Assembly: GCF_019669985.1 (NCBI RefSeq)
Contig: NZ_AP019782.1
Location: forward strand, 1,232,501 to 1,296,500
Reading direction: 5' to 3'
Length of the DNA stretch: 64,000 nucleotides
Origin: Methylogaea oryzae
Lineage (GTDB): Bacteria > Pseudomonadota > Gammaproteobacteria > Methylococcales > Methylococcaceae
Positions 38,256 to 47,043 of the stretch are shown in pieces. A model generated the notes under the pieces. The model made no database searches and had not been told where the DNA came from. It worked only from the letters and a program-made list of their open reading frames with translations. Every line of letters starts with the position of its first letter. Positions within the stretch are counted from its first letter, which is position 1. Both the position numbers and the translations under genes were made by a program.

Positions 38256-39134
38256 ATGAGCAACCTGATTTCCTGCGGCGAACTCGCCGCCCTGATGGAG
38301 CGCAACACGCCCCTGGTCGTCGTCGATACCCGCGCGCCGGAAGAGTACGTAGCCGAGCATTTGCCGGGCGCGGTCAATATCCGGGACATCTTCAGCTATC
38401 TGGCAACCACTTCCGAGCAGGGCGTGGCCGCCCTGCGCGATCACTTCGCCGATTTGTTCGGCAAGGCCGGCATCGGCGGCGACGAGGACGTGGTGATCTA
38501 CGAGGACACCATGAACAGCGGCTACGGCCAGTCCTGTCGCGGCTGGTTCTTGCTGCGCTACCTGGGCCACGAGCGGGTGCGGGTGCTGGATGGCGGCCTG
38601 CGCGCTTGGAAAGCCGAGGGCCGTTCCGTCACCGACGCGCCGTCCGCGCCGGTGGCGGTCCAGTTCAAGCCGAGGCCGGCCGAGGACGCCATGGTCACTT
38701 GCCGGCAAATGCTGGACTCCCTGAGCGACGCCGCCATCGTCAAGCTGGACACGCGCGACTACGACGAGTGGACCGGCGAAAGCTCTTCCCCCTACGGTCG
38801 CGATTTCGCGCCGCGTAAAGGTCGTATTCCCGGCGCCGTGTGGATCGAGTGGCATCGCCTGATGGATGTGTCTTCCGGCATCCCCCGCTTCCGGCCGAAG
38901 GAGGAGGTGCGGGCCATTTGCCGGGAAGTGGGCGTGACGCCGGAATCGACGGTATATCTCTATTGCTTTAAAGGCGCCCGCGCCGCCAACACTTTGTTGG
39001 CCTTGACCGAGGCCGGGTTCGGCAAGGTCGGGCTGTATTTCGGCTCTTGGAACGAATGGTCCCGCGACCCGGCCCTGCCCATCGAGGCAGGGGAGCCGGA
39101 CCCGGCCCGCATGGCGAGCCGGGCGTCGGCGTAG
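38256..39134 (+). CDS. tandem-rhodanese sulfurtransferase
   Basis: 292 residues made of two rhodanese folds. The first (about 1-130) carries VVVDTRAPEEYVAEHLPGA but has no active-site cysteine loop of normal form. The second (about 145-275) ends in LYCFKGARAANT with the catalytic-type Cys237. This is the thiosulfate/3-mercaptopyruvate sulfurtransferase layout: inactive N-domain, active C-domain. The loop CFKGARA differs from the CG[ST]GVTA of mercaptopyruvate enzymes and the CRKGVTA of rhodanese, so the sulfur donor is uncertain. Confidence 0.88.
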   Translation: MSNLISCGELAALMERNTPLVVVDTRAPEEYVAEHLPGAVNIRDIFSYLATTSEQGVAALRDHFADLFGKAGIGGDEDVVIYEDTMNSGYGQSCRGWFLLRYLGHERVRVLDGGLRAWKAEGRSVTDAPSAPVAVQFKPRPAEDAMVTCRQMLDSLSDAAIVKLDTRDYDEWTGESSSPYGRDFAPRKGRIPGAVWIEWHRLMDVSSGIPRFRPKEEVRAICREVGVTPESTVYLYCFKGARAANTLLALTEAGFGKVGLYFGSWNEWSRDPALPIEAGEPDPARMASRASA

Positions 39135-39143
39135 CGATGTTTC

Positions 39144-39180
39144 CGCCTGGCTGTCGCCGACGCGGCGCCAGGCGTTTTCT
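39144..39180. terminator. Rho-independent terminator after the sulfurtransferase gene
   Basis: The stem CGCCTGGC (39144-39151) / GCCAGGCG (39167-39174) is followed by TTTTCTTTCT. It lies between the convergent sulfurtransferase and rdgC genes and reads well for the plus strand. Confidence 0.8.
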
Positions 39181-39182
39181 TT

Positions 39183-40088
39183 CTACACGCCTTCTTTGGC
39201 CTCTCCCCCCAGCGCTTCCACCAGCTGCGGCAGGAAACGGCTGAATTCCGCGGTCATCAAGGCGAAATCGCTGTAAAAGCTGTCGCCGTTGTCGGCTTGG
39301 GATTCGGCTTCTTCCTGCAGCACGTCCAGGAACTGGACGCGCTTTACCTGCATTTTGTCGGTGAGCACGAAGGCGATGCGGTCGTCCCAGGTCAAGGCCA
39401 GGCGCGTGGCGCGTTTGCCGGCGGCGATGTGGGCGGGGATCTCGTCCGCGTCCAGGGGGTGGCGGGCATAGCGCACCGTGGCTTTTTCCTCGTCCGGGGC
39501 GCACAGCTCGCATTCCCGTTCGATGGTGAAGCCGGCCGGAGCGTCGCCGCTGGACAGCCAGTCGGTCATGGCCGCCGCCGGCGAAGTCTGCGTCACCAGC
39601 GGGCGCAAGGAGAAATTCTCCACCGCTTTGTGCAGGTACTGCACCACGTCGTCCGCCTGATTGGCACTGCCGGCGTTCACCGCCAGCCAGCCGTTCAGCG
39701 TGTCCAGCCATACCTGGGTGGTGCGGCGGCGGCTAAAGGCGCGCGGCATCAGCTCTTCGGTGACTTGCTCCTTGATCTGCTGCGCCTGTTTGCGGCCGGG
39801 GCGGTAACCTTGCTGCTGTTCCATTTCCTCGATCCGGTCATGGGTGACCTGGTTGACCACGGAGGCCGGCAGCAGCTTCTGCTCGGTGCACAACGCCAGC
39901 AGCCAGTGGCGGTCCAGCGTGTAGACGAGGGCGTCCTCGTCGTTCTTGGGCGGCACCCAGCCGGCGCTCTGCATGGTCAACGTGCCGCAGGGCTGGAACG
40001 GAATTTTGGCCAATTGCTCTTCCAGTTGGGCCGGGGTAATGCGCCAGTCGGCGGGTAAACGGTAAAGCTGCAGGTTTTTGAACCACAT
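39183..40088 (-). CDS. rdgC: recombination-associated protein RdgC
   Basis: 301 residues, matching the roughly 303-residue E. coli RdgC. It begins MWFKNLQLYRLP, the usual RdgC N-terminus, so I start at ATG 40088 rather than the upstream ATG at 40115. Other family segments are CGTLTMQSAGWVPP, NGWLAVNAGSANQADDVV and KRVQFLDVLQEE. RdgC forms a ring around double-stranded DNA and restrains RecA. It is largely restricted to beta- and gammaproteobacteria, which helps place the organism. Confidence 0.95.
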   Translation of the reverse strand: MWFKNLQLYRLPADWRITPAQLEEQLAKIPFQPCGTLTMQSAGWVPPKNDEDALVYTLDRHWLLALCTEQKLLPASVVNQVTHDRIEEMEQQQGYRPGRKQAQQIKEQVTEELMPRAFSRRRTTQVWLDTLNGWLAVNAGSANQADDVVQYLHKAVENFSLRPLVTQTSPAAAMTDWLSSGDAPAGFTIERECELCAPDEEKATVRYARHPLDADEIPAHIAAGKRATRLALTWDDRIAFVLTDKMQVKRVQFLDVLQEEAESQADNGDSFYSDFALMTAEFSRFLPQLVEALGGEAKEGV

Positions 40089-40123
40089 AGAAAAATCGAA
40101 GCTTAAGGGAGTCATGGAGGGAG

Positions 40124-40186
40124 GCCGCCGGCGCGCCGGCGGCGAGGGGCTTATTATAACGGCGGCAACCGCCGGCGGTTGCCGCC
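40124..40186. repeat. two adjacent GC palindromes between KS gene and rdgC
   Basis: A perfect 20-base palindrome GCCGCCGGCGCGCCGGCGGC (40124-40143) is followed after 17 bases by a perfect 26-base palindrome centred in CCGGCGG (40161-40186). They lie just downstream of the ketoacyl synthase stop and upstream of rdgC. The second could act as a terminator for the KS gene (minus strand), although only GTTATAAT follows. Confidence 0.6.
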
Positions 40187-40192
40187 CCGCGT

Positions 40193-41443
40193 TCAGTCCC
40201 GGTATCTGCCCAGCACCAGGACGGCGTTGGTGCCGCCGAAGCCCAGGCTGTTGCTCATGGCCACATCCACCGCCGTATCGGCCGTTTCCCGCACGATGGG
40301 GAGGCCTTCGAAAGCCGGGTCCAGCGTCTCGATATTGATGGAAGGGGCGAGGAAGCCGTGCTCCAGCATGCCGATGCAGTAAATGGCTTCCTGCGCGCCG
40401 GAGGCGCCGATGGCGTGGCCGGTCATGGATTTGGTGGAGGAGAAGGGCGGCACCTGCTCGCCGAACACCTTGCGGATGCCGTTCACCTCCGCCAGATCTC
40501 CTTGTTGCGTGGCGGTGCCGTGGGTATTGATGTAGCCGATGTCGGCCGGGGCCAGCTTGGCGCTTTCCAGGGCGGCGGATATGCAGGCCGCGGTTTGCAG
40601 TCCCTCGGTTTCCGGAAAAATCATGGTGCCGCCTTCGGAGTTGGCGCCGAACCCCAAGATTTCGGCATAAATTTTCGCGCCCCGGGCCTGGGCCCGCTGC
40701 AATTCTTCCAGAATCACGATGCCGCCGCCGCCGCTGATGACGAAACCGTCGCGGTTCTGGTCGTAGGGCCGCGACGCCTTTTCCGGCGTGTCGTTGTATT
40801 GGCTGGATAATGCCATGCGCATGGCGGCAAAGGCCCCGGCGATGAGTTCGTTCAATTCCTCGGCGCCGCCCGCCAAGCTTAAATCCATAACCCCGTCGCG
40901 AATCAATTCGTAAGCGTGGCCGATATTATGGGTCGAGGTGGCGCAGGCCGAGCTGATGGAATAACTGCGTCCCTTGACGCCGAATATATTCGCCAAGGAC
41001 GCGCTACAGGAGCTGGACATGGCGTGGCACACGGTATAAGGATTCACCCGCTTCACCTGGTTGCGGTATACCTTTTCCGCGCCTTGATAAATCGCCGTCA
41101 AGCCGCCCACGCCGCTGCCGACGATGCAGCCGGTGCGGGGCGATTGCAGGTCCGCCTCGGTCAGGCCAGCGTCGTCCACCGCGTCCTTGGCGGCCAAAAC
41201 GCTGAAAACGGCGCCGTCCGAGGCATAGGCCAGCTGGCTTTTTTTGATGCCGCTGCTTGCGATCTTTCCCGCGACGTCGCCCAGGTTGCCGGCGACCGTG
41301 CTGGGGAATCCCAGTTCCCGCCATTGCGGCATGGCGCAAAGGCCGGAATTCCCCTGTTTAAGATTGGCGACTACCTCCGCATAACCGTGGCCGATACTGG
41401 AAACAATCCCTACGCCGGTGACTACGACGCGCCGTTGTCTCAT
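40193..41443 (-). CDS. beta-ketoacyl-[ACP] synthase (FabB/FabF-like)
   Basis: 416 residues, a full condensing enzyme. Its catalytic triad is Cys167 in SSACATST, His in NTHGTATQQGD, and His in KSMTGHAIGASG. It condenses acyl-ACP with malonyl-ACP. The preceding ACP gene overlaps it (ATGA), so the two form a dedicated pair separate from any visible fab cluster. Either fatty-acid elongation (FabB type) or a specialised product such as an aryl-polyene-like lipid is possible; no partner reductases or dehydratases are nearby. Confidence 0.88.
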   Translation of the reverse strand: MRQRRVVVTGVGIVSSIGHGYAEVVANLKQGNSGLCAMPQWRELGFPSTVAGNLGDVAGKIASSGIKKSQLAYASDGAVFSVLAAKDAVDDAGLTEADLQSPRTGCIVGSGVGGLTAIYQGAEKVYRNQVKRVNPYTVCHAMSSSCSASLANIFGVKGRSYSISSACATSTHNIGHAYELIRDGVMDLSLAGGAEELNELIAGAFAAMRMALSSQYNDTPEKASRPYDQNRDGFVISGGGGIVILEELQRAQARGAKIYAEILGFGANSEGGTMIFPETEGLQTAACISAALESAKLAPADIGYINTHGTATQQGDLAEVNGIRKVFGEQVPPFSSTKSMTGHAIGASGAQEAIYCIGMLEHGFLAPSINIETLDPAFEGLPIVRETADTAVDVAMSNSLGFGGTNAVLVLGRYRD

Positions 41444-41694
41444 GATTTCGCCGCGAGGCCGGACTCGATCAAGGCGACCACGTCGCCGACGGTTTGCAAT
41501 CCGAGCAGCTGTTTGTCTTCGACCACGATGTCGTAGTGTTCTTCTAGGTCCATAATCGCGGTGAGGCTGCCGACGGAGTCCAAATCGAGGTCGTCCTTCA
41601 ACGACAAATTTTCCGTTACCTCTTCTGGCTTAAGCTTTAAATCGCCGGCATTGATAATATATTCGGCAACTTTAGCCAGTATTTCTTCTTTCAT
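41440..41694 (-). CDS. acyl carrier protein
   Basis: 84 residues, with the phosphopantetheine site as LDLDSVGSL (Ser40). The usual DSL is DSV here, a variant seen in specialised ACPs. The protein is strongly acidic and helical. Its stop overlaps the KS start, so the KS probably acts on this carrier. It also differs from the aminoacyl/ketide carriers of the NRPS genes, whose sites are GGHSL/GGDSL. Confidence 0.9.
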   Translation of the reverse strand: MKEEILAKVAEYIINAGDLKLKPEEVTENLSLKDDLDLDSVGSLTAIMDLEEHYDIVVEDKQLLGLQTVGDVVALIESGLAAKS

Positions 41695-41906
41695 TGATAT
41701 CCCAGGTGGTTTCGTGTCGACTCTAAAGGCACCGCGCGGGCGCGCGTATGGGATATTTTCTCAAAAAAAAGCGCCGCTGCGTTTGTTGTCGCGAAATTGT
41801 CATGAAATAAAAGGCGCGGGACGGCCGGCAGGGGAAGCCGGCGGTTCGCCGCCATGCCGCGCTTGTCGGCGGGCCGATTGTTCCCTATAATCCTCCGCTC
41901 CATCAA

Positions 41907-41982
<76 letters not shown>

Positions 41983-42243
41983 GAATTTCCGATTCGCAAT
42001 CAAGAAGTTGGCATACGCTCTGGCCTGCCGGCTTTCTTTCTCGGCGGCGCAACTGCCGGCCTTTCCGGCTAAGCGCCGCATTCGCGTCGTCCGCTTCGAT
42101 CAAGCTGTCCGCTAAGCCGGACGCCCGTGGATATTTTCCGCCGGCCGTTCGTTATCCGCGCCCGCCCGCCGCGCCGAAGTCCCGGTTCCTCGCGCCATCC
42201 GTTTTCCGCTGATCGATATCCGCCGGCGCCGCTTGCCTGGCCG

Positions 42244-43488
42244 CTAAATTACGGCAAGTTCGACTTGCGACACATAGGCGTTCGCGCATTGCTCGGCTTG
42301 TGCGCGGGTCTCGGCTAAGGCCATGACGCATCCGATGCGGTCGCTGTTTTGGTAAGGCGGCGTGACGGCATCTCCGGGCGTTTTTAATATCTCCACCTGC
42401 TTGATTCGTCGGTCGGGCGTCTGCGGCAGACGGATGTCGGCCAGGGTGCCGGCGCGTTCGGCCACGATCCACCGGGACACTGCGTAACCGTCGGGCTTTC
42501 GATAGGCCGCAGCGGATGGCGGTATGCCAAGATGGAGGTCGATCAAATCCCGATGAACGGACCTGCCGAACGCCAGGTTCAATAAACGCGGGATTTTTGC
42601 CCCCACCAGCCGCGGGTTGACCTCGACCAGCAAAGGGCCTTCGGCGGAGAGGATGATCTCCGTGTGGCTGGCGCCGTCGTTGAAGCCGACCGCGTCGAGT
42701 ACGGCAAAGACATACTCCCGCACCGGCGCGACGTCGAAACGGTCGGATGGGAAGCAGCTGCCCTGGATTGCGCCGAACGGCGGCGGAAACATCGACTTTT
42801 CATTAATGCCCAACATCACGTGTTTTCCGTCCAGGGTCAAGGTGTCGCAACCGATCAATGTGCCCTCGATGTAGCGCTCCACCAACAGGCGGTCATTGGC
42901 GGTTACGCCCAAACCGTAGTCGGTTCGGCAAGGTAAATAATGGTCCAGCGGGTCGATGAGCGGATTGATGTCGTCGTCGGTCAGCAGCATCGTGATATTC
43001 TGCGAACCGTAGCCGTCGCACGGTTTTACGATGACAGGCAACCCCAGGTCCGAGACCGCGTTTCGGAGTTCGCCGTTGTGCGTGGCCAAGGCGAAATCCG
43101 GCTGTGCGATGCCTCGCTCGGCCAACGCGCATCGGACGCGGTATTTGTCGCGCAGGAGCGTTGCGGTTTGCGGGTTGAGAAAGCGCAATCCCAATCGTTC
43201 CGCCAAAGCCGCCGCTTCGATAATACGGATATCGATCAAGCAGAGGATCCCGTCGAACGGCGTTTCGCCATGGATAGCGGCGGCGCTTTTTTCGAACGCG
43301 GCGTAGCTGAACGGCTGGATTTCAATAACCGCTCGCGCCCGGGACAAATACGCTTCCAGCGAACCATTGCGCTGGTAATGGGCGAGATCCGCCGTGAAAA
43401 AAGTCACTTCATGGCCGACCGCCAAGGCGGCCTGCAAAATGTCGAAATCGTTGCCGCCGGGGGCTTCCAGTAAAAGCAAATGCGCCAT
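42244..43488 (-). CDS. ATP-grasp domain ligase
   Basis: 414 residues. An N-terminal Rossmann-like pre-ATP domain (MAHLLLLEAPGGNDFDIL, about 1-95) is followed by the ATP-grasp core: LPVIVKPCDGYGSQNI (phosphate loop region), LLVERYIEGTLIGCDTL and the Mg-binding end LLVEVNPRLVGAK. The C-terminal domain is about 110 residues. The closest general resemblance is to amino-acid/dipeptide ligases of the carnosine-synthase and bacilysin type, forming an amide or ester via an acyl-phosphate. Last gene of a four-gene minus-strand cluster, 72 bp after the SUMF1-like gene. The substrates are unknown. Confidence 0.85.
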   Translation of the reverse strand: MAHLLLLEAPGGNDFDILQAALAVGHEVTFFTADLAHYQRNGSLEAYLSRARAVIEIQPFSYAAFEKSAAAIHGETPFDGILCLIDIRIIEAAALAERLGLRFLNPQTATLLRDKYRVRCALAERGIAQPDFALATHNGELRNAVSDLGLPVIVKPCDGYGSQNITMLLTDDDINPLIDPLDHYLPCRTDYGLGVTANDRLLVERYIEGTLIGCDTLTLDGKHVMLGINEKSMFPPPFGAIQGSCFPSDRFDVAPVREYVFAVLDAVGFNDGASHTEIILSAEGPLLVEVNPRLVGAKIPRLLNLAFGRSVHRDLIDLHLGIPPSAAAYRKPDGYAVSRWIVAERAGTLADIRLPQTPDRRIKQVEILKTPGDAVTPPYQNSDRIGCVMALAETRAQAEQCANAYVSQVELAVI

Positions 43489-43560
43489 GCGTCGTACCTC
43501 GCGTGATGGGGGCGATATTGTCGATGAGCGGTTTTCCCGACTTCGTCGGTCTATCCGCGT

Positions 43561-44574
43561 TCAAGGCGTTTCCGCCAGCCGGAATCCCATGGCATAGGTG
43601 GCCGAGAGAGGATTGTGCCCGTGGCGCCTGCGAGTCCTGGCAAGATCCCGGAATCGGGCGAAACTGCCCCCCCTGGCGACGCGGTATTCGCCGTGTATCT
43701 GGCTGAGATGGTCGTCGATCGCTGCGCCGCCGGGGTAGGGGCGATAGACGTCGGCGACGTATTCCTCGACGTTGCCGGCCATATCGTGCGCACCGAAAGG
43801 GGACGCGCCGCCGGGAAAGGCGCCTACCGGCGTGGTGTCGAATATGGCGGTTTCGCAGGTATTGGCTCGCTCCGTGTCGAAAGCGTCGCCCCAGGGGAAC
43901 TCCCGGCGCTCGCGGCCCGCGGCGGCGAACTCCCATTCGTATTCCGTGGGTAGGCGAAAGCGTCGGCCGGTCTTGTCGGACAGCCAGCGAACATAGGCAT
44001 CGCAAGCGGCGGCGCTGAGGGTATATACCGGGTGATTCGCTCGTTCGATGGGGTATCGCCGCAACGACCAGCTGGTCGGGATCTCGTGATAATGGGTGTC
44101 GAGTAGGAAGTCGCGGTATTCGCCGTTGGTGACAGGATATTTTCCGATGCGATAGGCGGACAGCTTAACCGTGTGTTGCGGGCACTCTTTTCGTATCCAG
44201 GTGTCCTGCAGGCCGAGCTTGTCGTATCGCTGCAATACGTCGCCGACCCGTGCGGGGTCCAAGCCGACGATTGCCGTGCCGCCGTCGATTTCCACCATCG
44301 GCGGATCCAACGCACGTAGGCGCGGGTCGCCGGCCAATGCGAGCAAGTTTCCCGCCGCCAGCCGGGCAACCAGCGTAGCCTCGCGGTCTTCCACCATGGC
44401 GATTAATTGGGGTTTCCCGAGGGCGCGTAGCTTCTCGTAGGCCTCGGGTAATCGGCGCGACACCGAGTCGGCGATGTAATGTTCGGGCAGCCCGAGGCGC
44501 TCGCGATCGGTCATTGCGCCGCACAGTACGTTATTGAATTCCGGCCAATGGGGCCGTTCGGGATTAGACGGCAT
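43561..44574 (-). CDS. SUMF1/EgtB/PvdO family protein without FGE cysteines
   Basis: 337 residues. The C-terminal 220 residues show the formylglycine-generating-enzyme fold: VKLSAYRIGKYPVTNGEYRDFL, FRLPTEYEWEFAA, PFGAHDMAGNVEEYV, RVARGGSFA and a final GFRLAE. In copper FGEs the segment after RGGS contains two active-site cysteines; here it reads RFRDLARTRRRHGHNP with none. It is therefore not a canonical sulfatase-activating FGE. It may be an iron oxidase (EgtB/PvdO-like), though no HxxxHxE DinB domain is visible in the 110-residue N-terminus, or a non-enzymatic fold. It sits between the FMN reductase and ATP-grasp genes. Confidence 0.85.
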   Translation of the reverse strand: MPSNPERPHWPEFNNVLCGAMTDRERLGLPEHYIADSVSRRLPEAYEKLRALGKPQLIAMVEDREATLVARLAAGNLLALAGDPRLRALDPPMVEIDGGTAIVGLDPARVGDVLQRYDKLGLQDTWIRKECPQHTVKLSAYRIGKYPVTNGEYRDFLLDTHYHEIPTSWSLRRYPIERANHPVYTLSAAACDAYVRWLSDKTGRRFRLPTEYEWEFAAAGRERREFPWGDAFDTERANTCETAIFDTTPVGAFPGGASPFGAHDMAGNVEEYVADVYRPYPGGAAIDDHLSQIHGEYRVARGGSFARFRDLARTRRRHGHNPLSATYAMGFRLAETP

Positions 44575-44626
44575 ATAAACGACCTCGTAGCGTTTTGTTC
44601 GAGCGGATCGATAGCCTGGCGGCAGG

Positions 44627-45220
44627 CTATGTCGACGGAGCCTGTATGCCTTCGACTCGGGCCCCGAATCGTTTCAGCACCGAGGCCATATATTGTCGGT
44701 AATCTTCGTCAATCAACCCGCCGTCTTCGCGCCAGGCGTCGACGGCATGAACGATGGACAGCTGTTCCGGCCCGACCCAACAGCCCAGGTAGGCGAATAG
44801 ATTGCGCGTGCTTTGCAGCCCCAGCATGCCCCCGCTCCAGCCGCTGGTGGCGCAGCCCAGCAATAACGGCTTACCGAAAAACGGATTGGAGCACTCTGCG
44901 GCGCCGGGGATATGCGGCAAACGAGATACCCAATCGACCGTGTTTTTTAGATAGGGCGTGAACGAACCGTTGTATTCCGGCGTCAGTACGACGAAACCAT
45001 CCGCCAAGCAAAAGCGCCTATAGAGCGCTTTCACCGGGCGCAACGCGTCGTCGTCGGTTTCCAGGTCTTGGTTGAACAACGGGATTTCGACCAGCCTCGG
45101 ATCGAGAAAATCCACGTCGAAATCGGGTTTCAGCAACTCGCCTACATTCTCCGCCAAGCGGCGGTTGTAAGAGTGCCGCCGTTGGCTGCCCGGCATGATA
45201 AGGATGCGTTTCGATGCCAT
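44627..45220 (-). CDS. NADPH-dependent FMN reductase family protein
   Basis: 197 residues with a flavodoxin-like fold. The N-terminal phosphate loop is ILIMPGSQRRHSYNRRLA; LTPEYNGSFTPYLKNTVDWVSR is the family signature; CATSGWSGGMLGL is a later flavin contact. It reduces FMN or quinone-like substrates with NAD(P)H. It starts 7 bp after the WD40 gene stop, so the two are co-transcribed. In this cluster it could supply reduced flavin or reducing power to another enzyme. Confidence 0.9.
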   Translation of the reverse strand: MASKRILIMPGSQRRHSYNRRLAENVGELLKPDFDVDFLDPRLVEIPLFNQDLETDDDALRPVKALYRRFCLADGFVVLTPEYNGSFTPYLKNTVDWVSRLPHIPGAAECSNPFFGKPLLLGCATSGWSGGMLGLQSTRNLFAYLGCWVGPEQLSIVHAVDAWREDGGLIDEDYRQYMASVLKRFGARVEGIQAPST

Positions 45221-45227
45221 GGTCGCG

Positions 45228-46904
45228 TCAATCGACTATATGAATTTCGCCATCGTAAGACGTCGCCAGGAATCTGTGATTTGTCGTGTCGTAAGCGATG
45301 GCGGAGATGCCTGCAACGGTGGGTTTGCGGAACGACGTCCAGGCGCGCGTCGCGCTGTCGAATTCCGCCAATGTCCCGCCGTAACTGCCGGTCAATAAAC
45401 GTTTGCCGTCCGCGCTGGCGCAAAGGCATTTTACGGAGTGGGCGTGGGGCGTTTGATAGGTTTCCTGGGCGCCTTCCAGCCAAATACGCAACGTCCTGTC
45501 CCGGCCGACGCTGGCGAAACCGTTGTCGCCGAAACGGCAGCAGGCGTTGACGATCTTTTCGTGCGCATGCTTTCTTTTTGCGATAAGACGCCAGTCTCTG
45601 CAATCGTGCCAAGCGATATCGGTGGACGCGCAAACGGAAAACAATCGATGGCCGGCGCAGGCAAGGCCTTTGATCGCGTTCTGGTAGACCTGGATTTCGG
45701 CTTCAAATCGCAACGATTGATCCACTTGAACGGCGAAAATTAAAATCTCCCCGGTATAAGTGCCGACGGCGATGAAATCCCCATTATCCAAACGAATCGT
45801 GGTCGCGCAGTTCAAGGGCGAATGATGTTGGTAGATGAGGGTTCCGCTGATGGCTTCGAATAATTGGCCCAGTTGCCCGCCGGTATAAAGCCTGTCGCTG
45901 CTGGATAGCAGGAAGTTGCACAGGCTGCCCATGGACATGATAGCGTGGCCATCTTTGCGCAATAGGCCCGCGTCGCCGATGGTGTAAATGCCGCGCTGAT
46001 GAAAAGCGATGGCGTTCGCGCCCTCGTTTACCTCGATGTCCTCCGTATCCCAAGTATCCTGTCGCCAGTCGTAGATGGCATAGCGGTTGCCGAAGGTCCC
46101 GACCGCGATGGTCGCGTCGGCGAGTATCGCAGCGGCCCTGGCCCATACCATGGCGGGCATGGAGGTACGCCGCAGTTCCGTTACTGAAGCGTCGTCGCCG
46201 ATTTTCCATAAGGCTAGGCTGCGGTCGTAACTGAGCGAAACCAACATTTGTGCCTGGTCGCAATAGACGAGTTTCTTAATACCGGCCTTATGGGCTGAAA
46301 CATAACGCGGACGGCTATTTTCGATAATGCCGATACGGCCTTGGTCGTCTCCGGCAAAGATACGGCCTTGGGCGTCTATCGCTATCGTGTCGGTACGCAC
46401 GCCGTCGAGATCGTAACAATCGAGTTCGCGCCCGGTCTCGGCGCACCATTTTCTGACCGTGCCGTCTACGCTGGAGGAAAATAGGTAATCGTCGTTTGCG
46501 CTCCACAGCAGAGAAATGATATTTCCGGTATGGCCGCGCAAGGTGCGCAGGCAAGTGCCGTTTAGATGGAAAATTCGAATGGCTCTATCGAGGGCGCAGG
46601 TAGCGACAAACTTTTTGTCATTGGAGAAAGCCGCCATATCCACGTCGTCCTGGTGTCCGGAAAGAACCGCCAATAAGCGCAGCGTGGGGAGTTCCCAAAT
46701 CCTGGCCGTATAGTCGCTACTGGCACTGACCAACATTTGGCCGTCCTGGCTGAATGCGCAATGATTAACCAAGTGGTCATGCATGCTCCTCGCGACAGGC
46801 GTTTTCGTATGAGCGTCCCATAAAACGACACGATTATCGTACCCGCCCGTTGCGACGTAGGGATAATACGAGGCGACACTGCTAATCGGGCCGGAATGTT
46901 TCAT
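45228..46904 (-). CDS. WD40-repeat beta-propeller protein
   Basis: 558 residues, nearly all WD40-like repeats, e.g. VATGGYDNRVVLWDAHT, LVSASSDYTARIWELPT, VATCALDRAIRIFHLNG, LFSSSVDGTVRKWCAE and FASVGRDRTLRIWLEG. At about 40 residues per blade this is roughly 13-14 blades, i.e. probably two propellers. No signal peptide, membrane segment or kinase domain, so it is a free cytoplasmic scaffold or sensor. WD40 proteins are uncommon in most proteobacteria. First gene of the cluster; the hairpin at 46996-47020 lies just upstream. Confidence 0.9.
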   Translation of the reverse strand: MKHSGPISSVASYYPYVATGGYDNRVVLWDAHTKTPVARSMHDHLVNHCAFSQDGQMLVSASSDYTARIWELPTLRLLAVLSGHQDDVDMAAFSNDKKFVATCALDRAIRIFHLNGTCLRTLRGHTGNIISLLWSANDDYLFSSSVDGTVRKWCAETGRELDCYDLDGVRTDTIAIDAQGRIFAGDDQGRIGIIENSRPRYVSAHKAGIKKLVYCDQAQMLVSLSYDRSLALWKIGDDASVTELRRTSMPAMVWARAAAILADATIAVGTFGNRYAIYDWRQDTWDTEDIEVNEGANAIAFHQRGIYTIGDAGLLRKDGHAIMSMGSLCNFLLSSSDRLYTGGQLGQLFEAISGTLIYQHHSPLNCATTIRLDNGDFIAVGTYTGEILIFAVQVDQSLRFEAEIQVYQNAIKGLACAGHRLFSVCASTDIAWHDCRDWRLIAKRKHAHEKIVNACCRFGDNGFASVGRDRTLRIWLEGAQETYQTPHAHSVKCLCASADGKRLLTGSYGGTLAEFDSATRAWTSFRKPTVAGISAIAYDTTNHRFLATSYDGEIHIVD

Positions 46905-46995
46905 CGTATTGACTCGAAATAATGGCGTGTTTCGGCGCTGTGGACTGCCGAAGCGATAAAGGTATCCATGCCGCTCAAACGAACGGCAGAAAGCA

Positions 46996-47020
46996 ATCCG
47001 TGGAAACGATTTCCACGGAT
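46996..47020. terminator. perfect hairpin between the repeat-protein gene and the WD40 gene
   Basis: ATCCGTGGAAA, loop CGA, then the perfect complement TTTCCACGGAT. On the minus strand it follows the 126-residue protein gene and precedes the WD40 gene. It is only weakly T-rich afterwards, so it may be a terminator for the first gene or an operator for the second. Confidence 0.5.
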
Positions 47021-47043
47021 TTCGCTTCGTTGAATAACGACGG

